From: Plumapathes pennacea
Taxonomy: Eukaryota > Cnidaria > Anthozoa > Antipatharia > Myriopathidae
NCBI GenBank assembly: GCA_964036295.1
Contig: OZ038468.1
Location: 3,158,501-3,222,500 of the forward strand
Reading direction: 5' to 3'
Length of the DNA: 64,000 bases
Both the position numbers and the translations under genes were made by a program. Shown here piece after piece: positions 1-11,082 of the stretch. Numbering within the stretch: the stretch's first letter is position 1; every line of letters starts with the position of its first letter. Below the pieces are notes generated by a model. That model was not told the origin of the DNA, did no database searches, and was given only the letters and a program-made list of their open reading frames with translations.

Positions 1-205
1 CGAACTGTGCAACTAAATGTGTAGCTCTCGCTAAGATTTGCTCCGCCACTTTGTTTTAATACTTCTTTTAAACTTATTTTCGTAAAAAGGTTTCGTACCA
101 GGGCTCGGTTTAAAACTGAGGCAACAGACATGGAAATGGAAATGGCCTATTGTTTCGGTGAATTTTTACGAACCTTCTCGAATCGCTCGGTTCTGGCATT
201 ACTTT

Positions 206-265
206 TTGTTTGTTTGTTTGTTTGTTTGTTTGGTTTTGTTTTTGCTTGTTTTTGTTTTTGCTTTG
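206..265. repeat. TTTG-type simple repeat
   Basis: A run of TTTG units followed by T-rich degenerate copies. It gives spurious low-complexity ORFs on both strands. No gene signal was seen in bases 1-540 apart from the acceptor-like site next to the following ORF. Confidence 0.7.
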
Positions 266-561
266 TTGCGACAGGAAAGCGAAGCTGCCATGGGCCTTCT
301 AAGTTTCTTATGTAATATGTAACATGACGGCTATAATAACTCAACCTTGTTTGTTCCAAGAGAGCAGCATTTACTTATATATTTATGTCTGACCTCATCA
401 AACAATGGCAAATTGCATTTCAGTCCGGTTGAAAGCCGGAACACCTATCTGTTGGCTACTCGTTGGAAATACACGTCTAAACAACACATCCGAAGTTCTC
501 CGTTTACTTTTGTTAACTCTTTATATTTAGCGGATAATTAATCAATTTCTACTTAGGAAAA

Positions 562-1092
562 ATGGCTGTAGAGTGGGCTGATAATATAAAAGAAATCGTA
601 AGTCATGGGGAGATTGACTGGACTGAGCGAGGCATTAAAGGCGCCCATAACAGCCATCACTTTATGAGAAGAGCGGCCCAGTTGGTACCAACAAATCAAC
701 AACTTTCCTTACACCTTCGAAACTATGAAGAGAATACTTTCGATGGTGACATCGAGTGTCCATTATTCAAGGTGGACTACAGGATGACCAACAATGATCC
801 GTGGAGGAGCAAGTCGTTGTACAATCCTCAGCGCTTTCCATTCGAACAGATGAACTCTTGGGCAGAAGAGGCCTTCAGTAACTATCTAACACCCGAGGAC
901 GAAGTTCGAGAACTTCAAGATCACGTCGAAGCTTCCGAAGTGCAAGGACCGTACGAGTGGTATGGCGAAGTATATAAAGAAGAGCTTGGCAGATTATACG
1001 TGTTTGGCGGGCTGTATGAAAAATTAGGACCTGAGGCGTATAAAGTAATCACCCACTACCCAGTAGCGGTATTTCTGATTGAACACCTTTAG
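562..1092 (+). CDS. Uncharacterised 176-aa protein
   Basis: The reading frame is uninterrupted and has ordinary, non-repetitive composition: acidic, with many aromatic residues (W/Y/F), no signal peptide and no membrane segment. I do not recognise the family. A splice-acceptor-like stretch (tttctacttag) ends at about 556, six bases before the ATG, so the ORF may be the coding exon after a 5'-UTR intron whose first exon is further left or outside the window. ATG is followed by G (position +4) and preceded by A at -3, a good metazoan start context. Overlapping AATAAA signals follow 185-195 bp after the stop. It lies tail-to-tail with the SCAPER gene on the other strand. I am fairly sure it is coding because of length, composition and flanking signals; function is unknown. 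Confidence 0.6.
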   Translation: MAVEWADNIKEIVSHGEIDWTERGIKGAHNSHHFMRRAAQLVPTNQQLSLHLRNYEENTFDGDIECPLFKVDYRMTNNDPWRSKSLYNPQRFPFEQMNSWAEEAFSNYLTPEDEVRELQDHVEASEVQGPYEWYGEVYKEELGRLYVFGGLYEKLGPEAYKVITHYPVAVFLIEHL

Positions 1093-1276
1093 GAACTTAA
1101 TGGGGTTCCTTAATTAGAATGCACTTGTGCATTGACACTTTTCAAAAGTTACTGTCACAAGATAAGATGAACTGCGCACGATTTAATTGGTAACGACAAT
1201 GAGCATTATAACACCACCCGATTCTTGACTCTTTTCCCTTTCATTTGAAATGTTTTTGTATATTTGATCTTATAAA

Positions 1277-1286
1277 AATAAATAAA
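1277..1286 (+). promoter_or_regulatory. Poly(A) signals after the 176-aa ORF
   Basis: Two overlapping AATAAA hexamers, with T/GT-rich sequence within 40 bp downstream, as expected for a cleavage and polyadenylation site for the plus-strand gene. Confidence 0.6.
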
Positions 1287-1564
1287 GCACTTGTCAAACT
1301 TTGTCATTGAGTTCGTAGAAGAAATTGGGATGTTACTAAAACGGAAATTGAAGAATGAGGAATGAGATCAAAGAAGCTAAATTTTGTAGATTTAGGATGC
1401 GTTTCTTTTGGAAAATCTAAATTCGGATTTTTTGAATCCAAAACCACGCTTTTGTGTTTCTTTGCTAAAATCTGAAAACGGACTTTGATTCTATTGAATC
1501 CATGCTCAGAACGGATTTAATGGATAAAATATAGATCTGGATACCGTAAATGCTTTAATAAGCT

Positions 1565-1820
1565 CACGGGGGAGGGGGTAGGCTTATTTAAAAATTAACG
1601 TTGTAGATGGGTGAGGGAAGGGGGAAGGGGATAGGGTGGGGGGGGGGGGGGGGTGGAGTGGCTAATTTAAAAAGATAAGATGACAACAAGAGGTACAGCG
1701 TAATCTTGGTCAACAAAGTACAATGCGAACATGAACTAGATGAGACTTAGACAGCATGAAAATAGGGGACGGGGGGCACATTTAAAATAATGACCTTGTG
1801 GGGGTGGGGGGATTATTAGA
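1565..1820. repeat. G-rich tracts with poly-G run
   Basis: Several runs of G on the plus strand, including an uninterrupted run of about 17 G around 1639-1655 and further GGGG blocks near 1570, 1770 and 1800. They could form G-quadruplexes on the plus strand. No coding signal was seen. Confidence 0.6.
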
Positions 1821-2002
1821 GCATTTACGAATTCACGATCTGGAGCGTTTCGTTGGGAAGAATTCGAAAATGGCTAGCGGCCTTCACAATGTTTTGTTGT
1901 GACGATGGTGAAAGGCCGAGATTTTGGCGAGGGAACGTTACGAAACGTGTTATTGTTTCGAGGTTCACGTTTACAGATGTAAACAGAAAACTAAATAGAC
2001 AT

Positions 2003-2500
2003 GGTAGATTACGGCCTTCTGTATTCCAAATTGCATGTCATGATAGATTACGGCCTTCTGAATTCCAGATTGCATGACATGGTGATTCCAGCCTTTTGGA
2101 TTGCAGATTGCATGACATGGTACATTCTACCCTTCTGGGTTCCAGATTGCATGACATGGTAGATTACGGCCTTCTGAATTCCAGATTCCATGTCATGGTA
2201 GATTCCACCATTCTGGATTTCAAACTGCATGCCATGATAGATTTCAGCCTTCTGGATTCCAGATTGCATGACATAGTAAATTTCAGCATTCTGGATTCCA
2301 AATTGCATGACACGGTAGATTCCAGCCTTCTGGATTCAAGATTGCATGACACGGTAGATTCCAGCCTTCTGGATTCCAGATTCCATGTCATGGTAGATTT
2401 CAGCTTTCTGGATTTCAAAATGCATGACATGGTAGATTTCAGCCTTCTGGATTCCAGATTGCATGACATGGTAGATTTCGGGCCCATACTTTCTGGGTTT
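2003..2500. repeat. 39-bp minisatellite
   Basis: About 12-13 diverged copies of a 39-bp unit (core: tgcatgacatggtagatt, then cagccttctggattccag). Because 39 is a multiple of 3, frames stay open on both strands and give false ORFs with 13-residue periods. It lies beyond the 3' end of SCAPER. Confidence 0.85.
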
Positions 2501-2986
2501 TGAGATTCTACAACACGGAAGATTCTGGATTACAGATTCTATGCCATGTTGTTAGACTCTGGCTTGCGGATTCTACACTATAGTGGATTTTGGACTGCCA
2601 CAGCAAACGTTTGCTGGGTTTCATATTTTCTTATTTGGAGCACATTTGACAAAGTCCAAGTCAAAATAACCCAGACGCCAGAGGGGACGGGGAGATTGAG
2701 ATATTTATGATTTAAAGACAGGGCTTAGTGCAATGCTTGACCATTGTATTCAGTGAAGTTACAATTAGCTGGGTTAAAAATACAAGCCACAATAATAAAT
2801 ACTAAAAATCCAAACATATATAAAATACCTCGTGATCTTGTTCGAAAAGAACGAAACAATATAAATATATTGAGTTTGCATTTATAAAACCATGATTCTT
2901 AAAATTTATCGATTTGCAACATCCACTAAAAGCTGTAACTTCTTTATGCTTCCACTGTGCACTCTAATTTCTCTGTGCACCGTAAG

Positions 2987-3078
2987 TTACTTGTTTCCAC
3001 GGAAATAGTTTCCAGCATCAATCCATTTCGACGGGGGAAAACGATTTGATAAAGAAAAACGCTGTGATAGCTCGCCAT
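2987..3078 (-). CDS. SCAPER: SCAPER exon 33 (terminal, stop TAA)
   Basis: Acceptor TTTTTTGTAG, then 92 nt that complete the codon split in exon 32 and read GELSQRFSLSNRFPPSKWID to AGNYFRGNK and stop. This matches the vertebrate C-terminus (LELANRFPQQAWEEARQFF). It lies on the far side of a mobile element inserted in the last intron. No canonical AATAAA for this strand was seen in the next 250 bp; only a TATAAA variant near 2881. Confidence 0.88.
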
Positions 3079-6000
3079 CTACAAAAAATGGACATCAGCA
3101 ATTAGAAAGCTTTCTGTACACTTCTGATTTAAATATGAAAGATGGGGCGTGTTTAAACACCGAAATGGCGAAATACCGAAACGGTGAAATGGCGAAATGG
3201 CGAAATGTGAAAATAAAATAAAATCGACGTACAAAATCGGAAGCTGCTTTGTTTAGAACAGGCTTCTGGGTTGTGTTGAGATTTGACATCCGTAGATTTC
3301 AGTTTATTTGTTAATGTTGTCTTTTGTTCTGCGCATTCGATTTCTTCCTTTAAAACCCGATCGTTAAAACCGATTCTTTTAACCTGTCCAGGTTCTTGAA
3401 TGTTTAATAGTTCCGCTTCACTACCATTTACGGCTTTGCAAACCAAACCAAACCAAAGATTTGTGCCGTAATGCCATAACTCACCCTCCCCCCCCCCCCC
3501 CCCCCCCCCCACCTCCACCCCCTGTGGAAAGCGTGTTTCGGAACGACGTCGAGGGGGCGGGGACGTTTTTACGCAATAGCAGTAGACTGATTCATTCCAC
3601 GTGCTCCTTGACAGCTATGGATCAAAAGCGTGAGCGCGAGCGAGGCTCTGATGAAGAGTTTGAAAATCCCTACGTGAAAATTAAACAAGAACCTGATGTT
3701 GAGGACTTGCCACTTGCCTCTGTTGAAAATGAAGTGATTTTGTTATCAAGCGAAGAGGAAAACGAAGAGGACGGAGATGTCGATAGTGACTCTGACGTTT
3801 ACGATTTCTATGATGAAGAGCGTCGGCTTCCCGTTTTCCAGAGATCAACCAATGAATTACCCTCCCTGGAAATTATCCGTATCATCGTAGGGAATAATTT
3901 CAACGACAAATATCTTAGTTTGCAAAGTGAAGCCCGTGGGTGTCGCTCACAACGCGACTTTCATCGTCGACCTAGACCATGTGAAACTAGGATCACGTGG
4001 AATAAACCAATTTACTGCTATTGCGTGAAAAAGCCTAAAAAAAGATTTCGTATGTCATGTGCTTTTTGATGACTTCGATTTTTTCGTCATTTCGCCATTT
4101 CGGTGTTTAAACACGCCCTTTGTTCAAGGGCAAACTGAGCATGACAACAAATCAAACTCACCATAATGTCTGGCACTCTGAGAGGGAAGAAGCTCCTCTT
4201 CTTGTGACTCCAGCATTTTTTCCTGAAATAATAACCACGAACATAAAAATGTTAGAAACACAATACAGTTAGGATCATGATGGAGCTTGTTTCCTCTCCC
4301 CCACCCCTCGCGTCCTTTTCGCGCTTGCCCCAAGTTTCGCGCGGCCAAAATCGAAAAAGTCGTTGAATGCTCTTCGCATCGAGGGGAAACGCTTCCTACG
4401 CAGGCTAGACAGGACGGCATAATTCCCACCTCGACAAAGTTCTCCAACAGAGCACAGCTCACTTCCTGTTCCACTATCTTCTTATTTTCTTCGTTCTCAA
4501 AGCACGAGCTAATGAGAGTTGGGAACAGGACATTCCTGAGCCTGCAACAGTCGAGAGGAATGTACAGAAGTGAAGTGACAGAGAGATAAGAAAGACACTG
4601 AGAAACAAAAAGACAGTGACAGTAATATACAATCAAAGCACTTTGGACGGACACTCTTGTAAGCGGACAGCTTTACTTACGGACGCCTTCACGAGACCCC
4701 GTTTAACTCTCACTCAAACTCCCATTTACACATTCCCGTAAGCGGCAAGGAGACTTTCGAGGGGTGAGATTTGTATTTTCATATTGTTGTAAAGCTCCCG
4801 TACGCGGACACCCTGGCGAAACCAACTTCGCACGTGGTTTTATTCTAAAAAGAATTGCACTTTTGCAAATAACGATTGCCATCCAGTTCAATTTCCTACT
4901 GTTCTTTTATCCAGCCAGCCGCAGGCTCGTGACATGGTTCACGAATGCTCGTAATACCTTGTGACCATGTTCGAATACAGCCTCAAGGCTGCTAACAAGA
5001 CTCATTCTCGTAAGCAGACAGTTCCAGTTACGGACACTTTTTCCGCTTCCCGAAGGTGTCTGCTCACGGGAGCTTTAACTGTATACAAAGGAAACGAACC
5101 ACACAGAGATGACGTAACGCTACTGGAAACTTCAGCATTCTCGTTGACCATTAGAAACTCATAAGCTCTACGTACCTCGGATCACTGAAATACTGGAAGG
5201 GGAGAGCACACAGCTGTTGAAGCAAGGTAGGATTTCTACCAGATTGAACAAACACCTGTGAAGAAGACAAAACTAATGTAGGTCACCACCAATCTTATCC
5301 CAGCACAAACGAGTCCCCTCACTAACCTAAGACCCAACTGAGTATTCGATCCAAAGCAATTTTATGCCGACACAAAAGTAGTTACGATTGTCAACGTCAA
5401 TCACACCAAAGCCAGATCACCAAAAACACCAACACAAACACAAAAAACATCAGCACCAACATCATCAACAACAACACATGAACACCAACAGCAACACATA
5501 AATAACAACAACAGTACCATCACATCAACAATAACACCAATACATGAGGAACAACAACTTTCACATGAACGACAACACCAACACATGAACAACAACGCCA
5601 ACACATGAACAACAAGAACACCACCAACACATGAACGATAACACCACCACCAACACAAGTACCAACAACAAAAGGAATCGCAAATGAACAAACAACGTCA
5701 ATAACTGCACCTGATTGTCCTGGTTTAGAACAGTGAAGTAGCCAACAATAAGAATCACTTCATGCAACAGGTCCTCATTTTGACCATCACTGCAAATCCT
5801 GACAATCAAGAAATTAAATATATGTATAAATATGCATATACGAACAACTTAAGAATCATATCCAAAACATTACAAGACACTACGGCTGTAAAGTACAAGA
5901 TACCAAAACATGAACCATGGATAATTGTAAATGCAAAAGTAATAGAGTTGTTTTCGCATGATGTTGAAAGTAATTGTGTGATTGCTTTGGTTTTGCGTTT

Positions 6001-9000
6001 GCTACGCTTTCGCATGATTGGTCCTAACACGTTTAGCAACATTCTTGGCCAATAGACAGTCATCCAAAAAGCGCTCTAAGAACAAAACGTAAACGCACTT
6101 ACCAAAGGACATAGCTGACAATGTGACGAAACTCCAGCGAGATCCCCTCGGCACCCAAGGAAGACTGGAACAAAAGAGAATGGAGATAGAACACTCTGCT
6201 GTTAATTGGTTAATAACATGCATACAATAATTTCTGCATTCTGATTGGCTGAGCGCACGTCAATTTATCCCAAACAGTGCAGAAATGTGAAATTAACAGT
6301 GCAGAAATTTGAAATTAAAAATTGCCGACAGCTGACGCGCGTATTTGCGAAGCCAAACAAAAAAAAAGGGAGTGTTTTCATTCCTCAGGACGATTCCGAT
6401 TCTGTTTACGAGAAAACAAAGTTCTTGAGAGACACTTGTGAACTGTAACGAAATTGAAAAAAATTGCGCGAAGTAAATTATTGTATGCATGTTATTAACA
6501 AGTAATCACATGATTTCTCGTGCAATTTTGGAATAAATAAGCACTCGTAAATTTTTCGCGCGGCGCTCGTGCAATTTTGTGGTCTTAGTTTGAAAAATTT
6601 ACTCGTGCTAATTTATTCCAAATTGCACTCGGAAATCATGCGATTACCTATACTAATTGGTGGATCGGTAGCACTAGTAATTACGGGGCAACGTCTGCTG
6701 ATGTTACATTATCGTGGTATACAAAAATTTTAAACATGGAAGTGACGCGAAGACATGAACTATATTCTCGAGTGGTAAAACCAATATTTTACGAACGAGC
6801 GCTGCGCGAGTTTTTACCACGAGAAAATAGAATCCATATTTTCAGGCCGGCGTGTAATTTTCTTTCTGTTATTTAGACACGAGTGTTTTACAAGAAAATG
6901 TACAAACTACCATGTAAAAGCGGAAAAATGATGCCATAGATATCCTCACTAGTGAGGATATAGAAAATACGCCGTTTCGTATGGATCTTACGCACGGTAT
7001 ATTTTCCAGTAAAACACTCGTGTCTATGTAATATAATAAACAGTTGTCGCTTCCTACCTGTAGCGCTCTCAAATCGACTGTGGCCAGATTGTTGAGGGTG
7101 CTTAGTGCCTCTGTAGTTATCGCTATAGTGCTCTCTGGGAGAATAGGAGGCGGGGTCGAGTGTCTCGGATGTCCTCCGACATGCAGTAGCATGGCGTACA
7201 GGAGCGAGACAGTGCCTGAAATAACACAAACTTAGTTCATTTACACTGCCACTGGGAGGATTAATATGGGAGTCTATTAGCTTCCAAGTAGAGCTTATCA
7301 TAGAACCTGATCCAAAAATATATATATTATTTTTTGTTTATCTGTGTTTCATCACTGAGTTTTGTATGCGTTCATTAACATGCGAATTAAATTTCATTTG
7401 ACAGGTTTTGCATATCAAGGCAAGTCCCCTGAAAGTCACTCTGTTTTGTCATGACATCATTAATATATCAGCTGATCACAAGGGGTAAAATTTGAGCAAC
7501 ATGATCAACCTTCAAGTCCAACAAAAGTATTAAGTCATGCTACAGGTTTGACCAACACACACGAAATACATTCTTGGTTTACAATCAATCCCTGGAGACT
7601 CAGGCCACGTTGGTTCCAGGTACAATAATGCTAATGAGCAAGCTTTCGTTAATATTTATCCAACATGGCCGCCATGACGTCAGTTGCAAACGAACAGTAT
7701 GAACGTGAGCAACCTCGTTCCCAGGCTCTTTCATCTACCGGCCCCCGAGATGAAAGAGCCTGGGAACGAGGTTGGAACGTGAGTAGGCTTGAGAAGTAAT
7801 CAGAGAAAATGTATTTTGAATTTTAGCAAGGCTGAGGATACGAAAAGCATAAGAATAGAATTATTACGCTCTTGCTTACCTACGAGCTCTGTTTCTTTGG
7901 AAGATAACACGAACTGTGTCGGGTCTTCTTTTTTCTTCTCAAAAACACCATTGCTCCTGAAATAAAGACAGCAAATAATCATCTTCATAGCACACAAATA
8001 ATGAAATGCCCAAAATAGACTTGTCAAATGAAACCTAAAGATATACTCAAAAAAAAAGCTCTCGCTGAGTACATATGACAGTGTTCACTTTCAACTCCTG
8101 AACTGTCAAGTAAATCCTAAAGGTGTGACCACTTAAACGAAAGATCTCAGTGAGTACTACATTGATTTCACTTCCAACTCCTCAACTGTCTAATGAAACC
8201 TAAAGGTGTGGCCACTCAAATGAAAGCTCTCAATGAGTACATTATAAAAGCACAGTTCGTGTTGCTGTTTGTTAGGAGAAAGAGTCACGTTTTTCACATT
8301 TTTATTCACTTTGGACAGGAAAAGAGGATTTTCTTGGTGATTTTCTTGCGTCTGCACTAACCTGGAGCCCAAGTACTGCGTGGTAGCAGAAAGAAATTCC
8401 ATGCTGGCTTTGACAAATTCAACTGTCGAGGGTTCCTCGTGAAAAGGCCCTTGCAAAAGCTCGAAATACTCCCTGATGTCGTCCACAACTCCGGAGCAAA
8501 CGATATAACTGAGAAATAAAGTCAGAGAAAGACAAACGTTTAAACAAGGTTAATTGTAACATATCAGTTGCTAAGTCCGCATTGGCTTCCACAGTTACAG
8601 CTATAACTCTGGCAAATTCTCTTCACTGGCAAATTTCTAAAGTACTAAGAAAAAGAACAAGCTGCTCAGACACATGAAAGCTCACCCATCTAGTTTACCG
8701 ATAGATTTATTGCACTTCGCTTGAGAATGAGATCAGCTGTCGAGCGTTTGCTCCTCGCCGACGCTCAAAATGTCAACTTGGAATGCTGTGCGTATAATTG
8801 CTTTGGTTTGGTTTTGTGTCGTTGGTTATGTGACGTACCTGATAAGATCGACCATTCTCTGCACGGACGCCGCAGACTCCTTTGCTTCAGGTGAAGCTGT
8901 AGCGAAGCACTGGAGCACCGAAGCCAGAAGACTGAGCAGAGCTGAAGCCAAAGGGTCACCCAGCCGGTGAGGACTTCCTTCGTTCTCTGCTACTTTCTTG

Positions 9001-11046
9001 CCATTTGAGTCCCTAAGACAGAAATTCTAACGACAACAACAACAACAACAACAACAACAACACCAATAAAACAAAAAAAAACATAATCACAAATATAATA
9101 ACAACAACATAATGATAACAACAACAGCACAACAACAAAAACAAAAACAAACAACAACAAGTAAGCAAAGATCAGTCTTGTGAGTTCGCTTCTACACTCT
9201 CTTAATCAAAGCTCGCGCTACGCTACTTCTCAACTTACCTTATAACGATATAGAAAGAGATCCACAATGAAGCCCAGCTTGTTTGTGTAGATCATGTACT
9301 GGCTGTTGTCCAGACAGTCCGTGCAGGCCAGCGTGAGGGCGTGTGTCACGCTGCACAGTGCTCTAGGGAGGAAAGTAACGCAATGACTACATGAAACTAT
9401 ACATATAGCGTGAAGGTGTGCGTCACGCTGCATAGTGCTCTGGGGAGGAAAGTAACGCAATGACTACATGAAACTATACATATAGCGTGAGGGCAAGTGT
9501 CACGCTGCACAGTGCTCTGGGGAAAAAGTAACGCAATAGCCTCATGGAACTATATATTTAGCGTGAAGGTGTGCGTCACGCTATATACTACGTGCTACAC
9601 GCTGGAAAGAAAAGTAACGCAATGACTACATAGAACTATATATAATATTGTGAAGGTGAGCGTCACGCCACACGCTACGCGTTACACGCTGGAAAGAATA
9701 GTAACGCACGCCTGGATACAGCAATGATACAATCAGGCAGCTCTGTGAAAAAAAAAACAGACATTAGCTACGTACTTGTTGGGTATAATGGGTTTTGCCG
9801 GCAGCTTTTCGCTTGTCACGTCGATAACAAGTAGAACTCTCATTAAGACTGCCAGCCCACCCACGTGACACAGCGTGACTTGATCTGCCGTGACCTAAAA
9901 AACAAACAAATAAACAGCAACAACAAAGACAGTCACGAAAAAAGAAAGACGAAGACTAAAGGACAAATGCAAAACCCAAAACGACTTTTGCTCAGTTTAA
10001 AAAAATATTATCGTGTAAAACGCTTGATTCCGAAGTTTCATAGAAAAATGGGCTTTATTTACAGAGTCATGAACCGTTCTTTTCTCAAATTTTCTTCGGA
10101 AGCAAGATGGCGTACTTTCGATTTGTGTCGGCACTAGATCGGAAAGCATTCGGTGTGACGTCATAGTTACCCCCACCTTTGGTTCCAATATTCTGTTGAG
10201 TTCTCCGACAGATCGTTCCAGCGTTGCTGCTCGATTAGCTGCCCATGGTCCTGAGCTTTGAGCCTGGAGAATTCGGTTCAGGTCCTTGGCAAGCTTTTGT
10301 AGCCTGAAAATTATGATAGATAGATAGTGAAAAAAAGGAGCAGTGACAACAGGGCAGGTACACAAAAGATAAGACGCCTTCAATGGCTATAAACTGTACA
10401 TCAAAAATAAAATGAAAGGGAGTGAGCTACAAAGAAGACTATAGGATTTATTAGGTCAATGGAGGGAGAGTGCTTGCAAAATAAATGAATTCATGGGGAG
10501 AACAAACTGAAAGGATGTGAAAGACCTGACTAGGTTACTGTGGCAACAATAGACAACATATAATAAACATCAGGACAAAAAACACGATGAAACAAGATGT
10601 GGAAGTTGCCCAGGTTGTTTGGGAGAAAGGAAAGCGAAAGGATAGCAAATCGGCAGAAAGGCAGACCAAAACTTTACAAAAAAACACTTAACCGGCAAAC
10701 ACAAACAAAGCTAATTAAAGAAGACGTAGATGGAACCAAACTCTATTTACCTGGGCTTTTTCGCAGAGTCGAGTCTTTTGGAAGGCACGTTTTGCAAGTT
10801 GCTTTCATATTCTCTGCCTCTGTAATAAAAATTATAAGCAGCCATAATACGTGATGACTAAAGTAACAGAGAGCAACAAGTTAGAACGGTCTTGTGGAGC
10901 AACATGTAGCTGTATACTTTGTGGTGTATAGTAGCTGTATAAGTACTTTATAGAGTATATTGCCTTTTTAGAGCTGCTAGACTCTGGTTTAAAATATTCA
11001 CTGTGATGCGTTTTTTTTATTCTATTTTCGTCTGTTTTGTTTTGTT

Positions 11047-11082
<36 letters not shown>

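Larger units (their letters stand above)
3144..4117. mobile_element. TIR element (0.97 kb) in last SCAPER intron
   Basis: The two ends are perfect inverted copies for about 30 bp beginning GGGCGTGTTTAAACACCGAA (and continuing ATGGCGAAAT). The left arm continues into several near-repeats of atggcgaaat. I see no clear target-site duplication next to the ends, so superfamily is not assigned. Between the ends are a poly-C tract, a GC-rich promoter-like stretch and a plus-strand ORF with SUMO-type motifs. No transposase was seen, so it is non-autonomous. Confidence 0.75.

Noticed and set aside
2048-2503. 13-residue repeat proteins on both strands
   Set aside because: Product of the 39-bp minisatellite; no start context, splice or poly(A) evidence.
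3153-3518. Minus-strand 121-aa ORF inside the TIR element
   Set aside because: Starts within the poly-G tract and ends in terminal repeats; the middle part looks protein-like, but there is no independent support.
4124-4161. SCAPER stop at 4124 as the true C-terminus
   Set aside because: A strong donor (ATG/GTGAGT) precedes it, and a phase-compatible exon with the conserved C-terminal motif exists at 2987-3078.
9011-9014. Downstream acceptor for SCAPER exon 24 (TCTTAG/GGACTC)
   Set aside because: Joins out of frame with exon 23 and gives a stop after 18 codons; the acceptor 12 bases upstream keeps frame.
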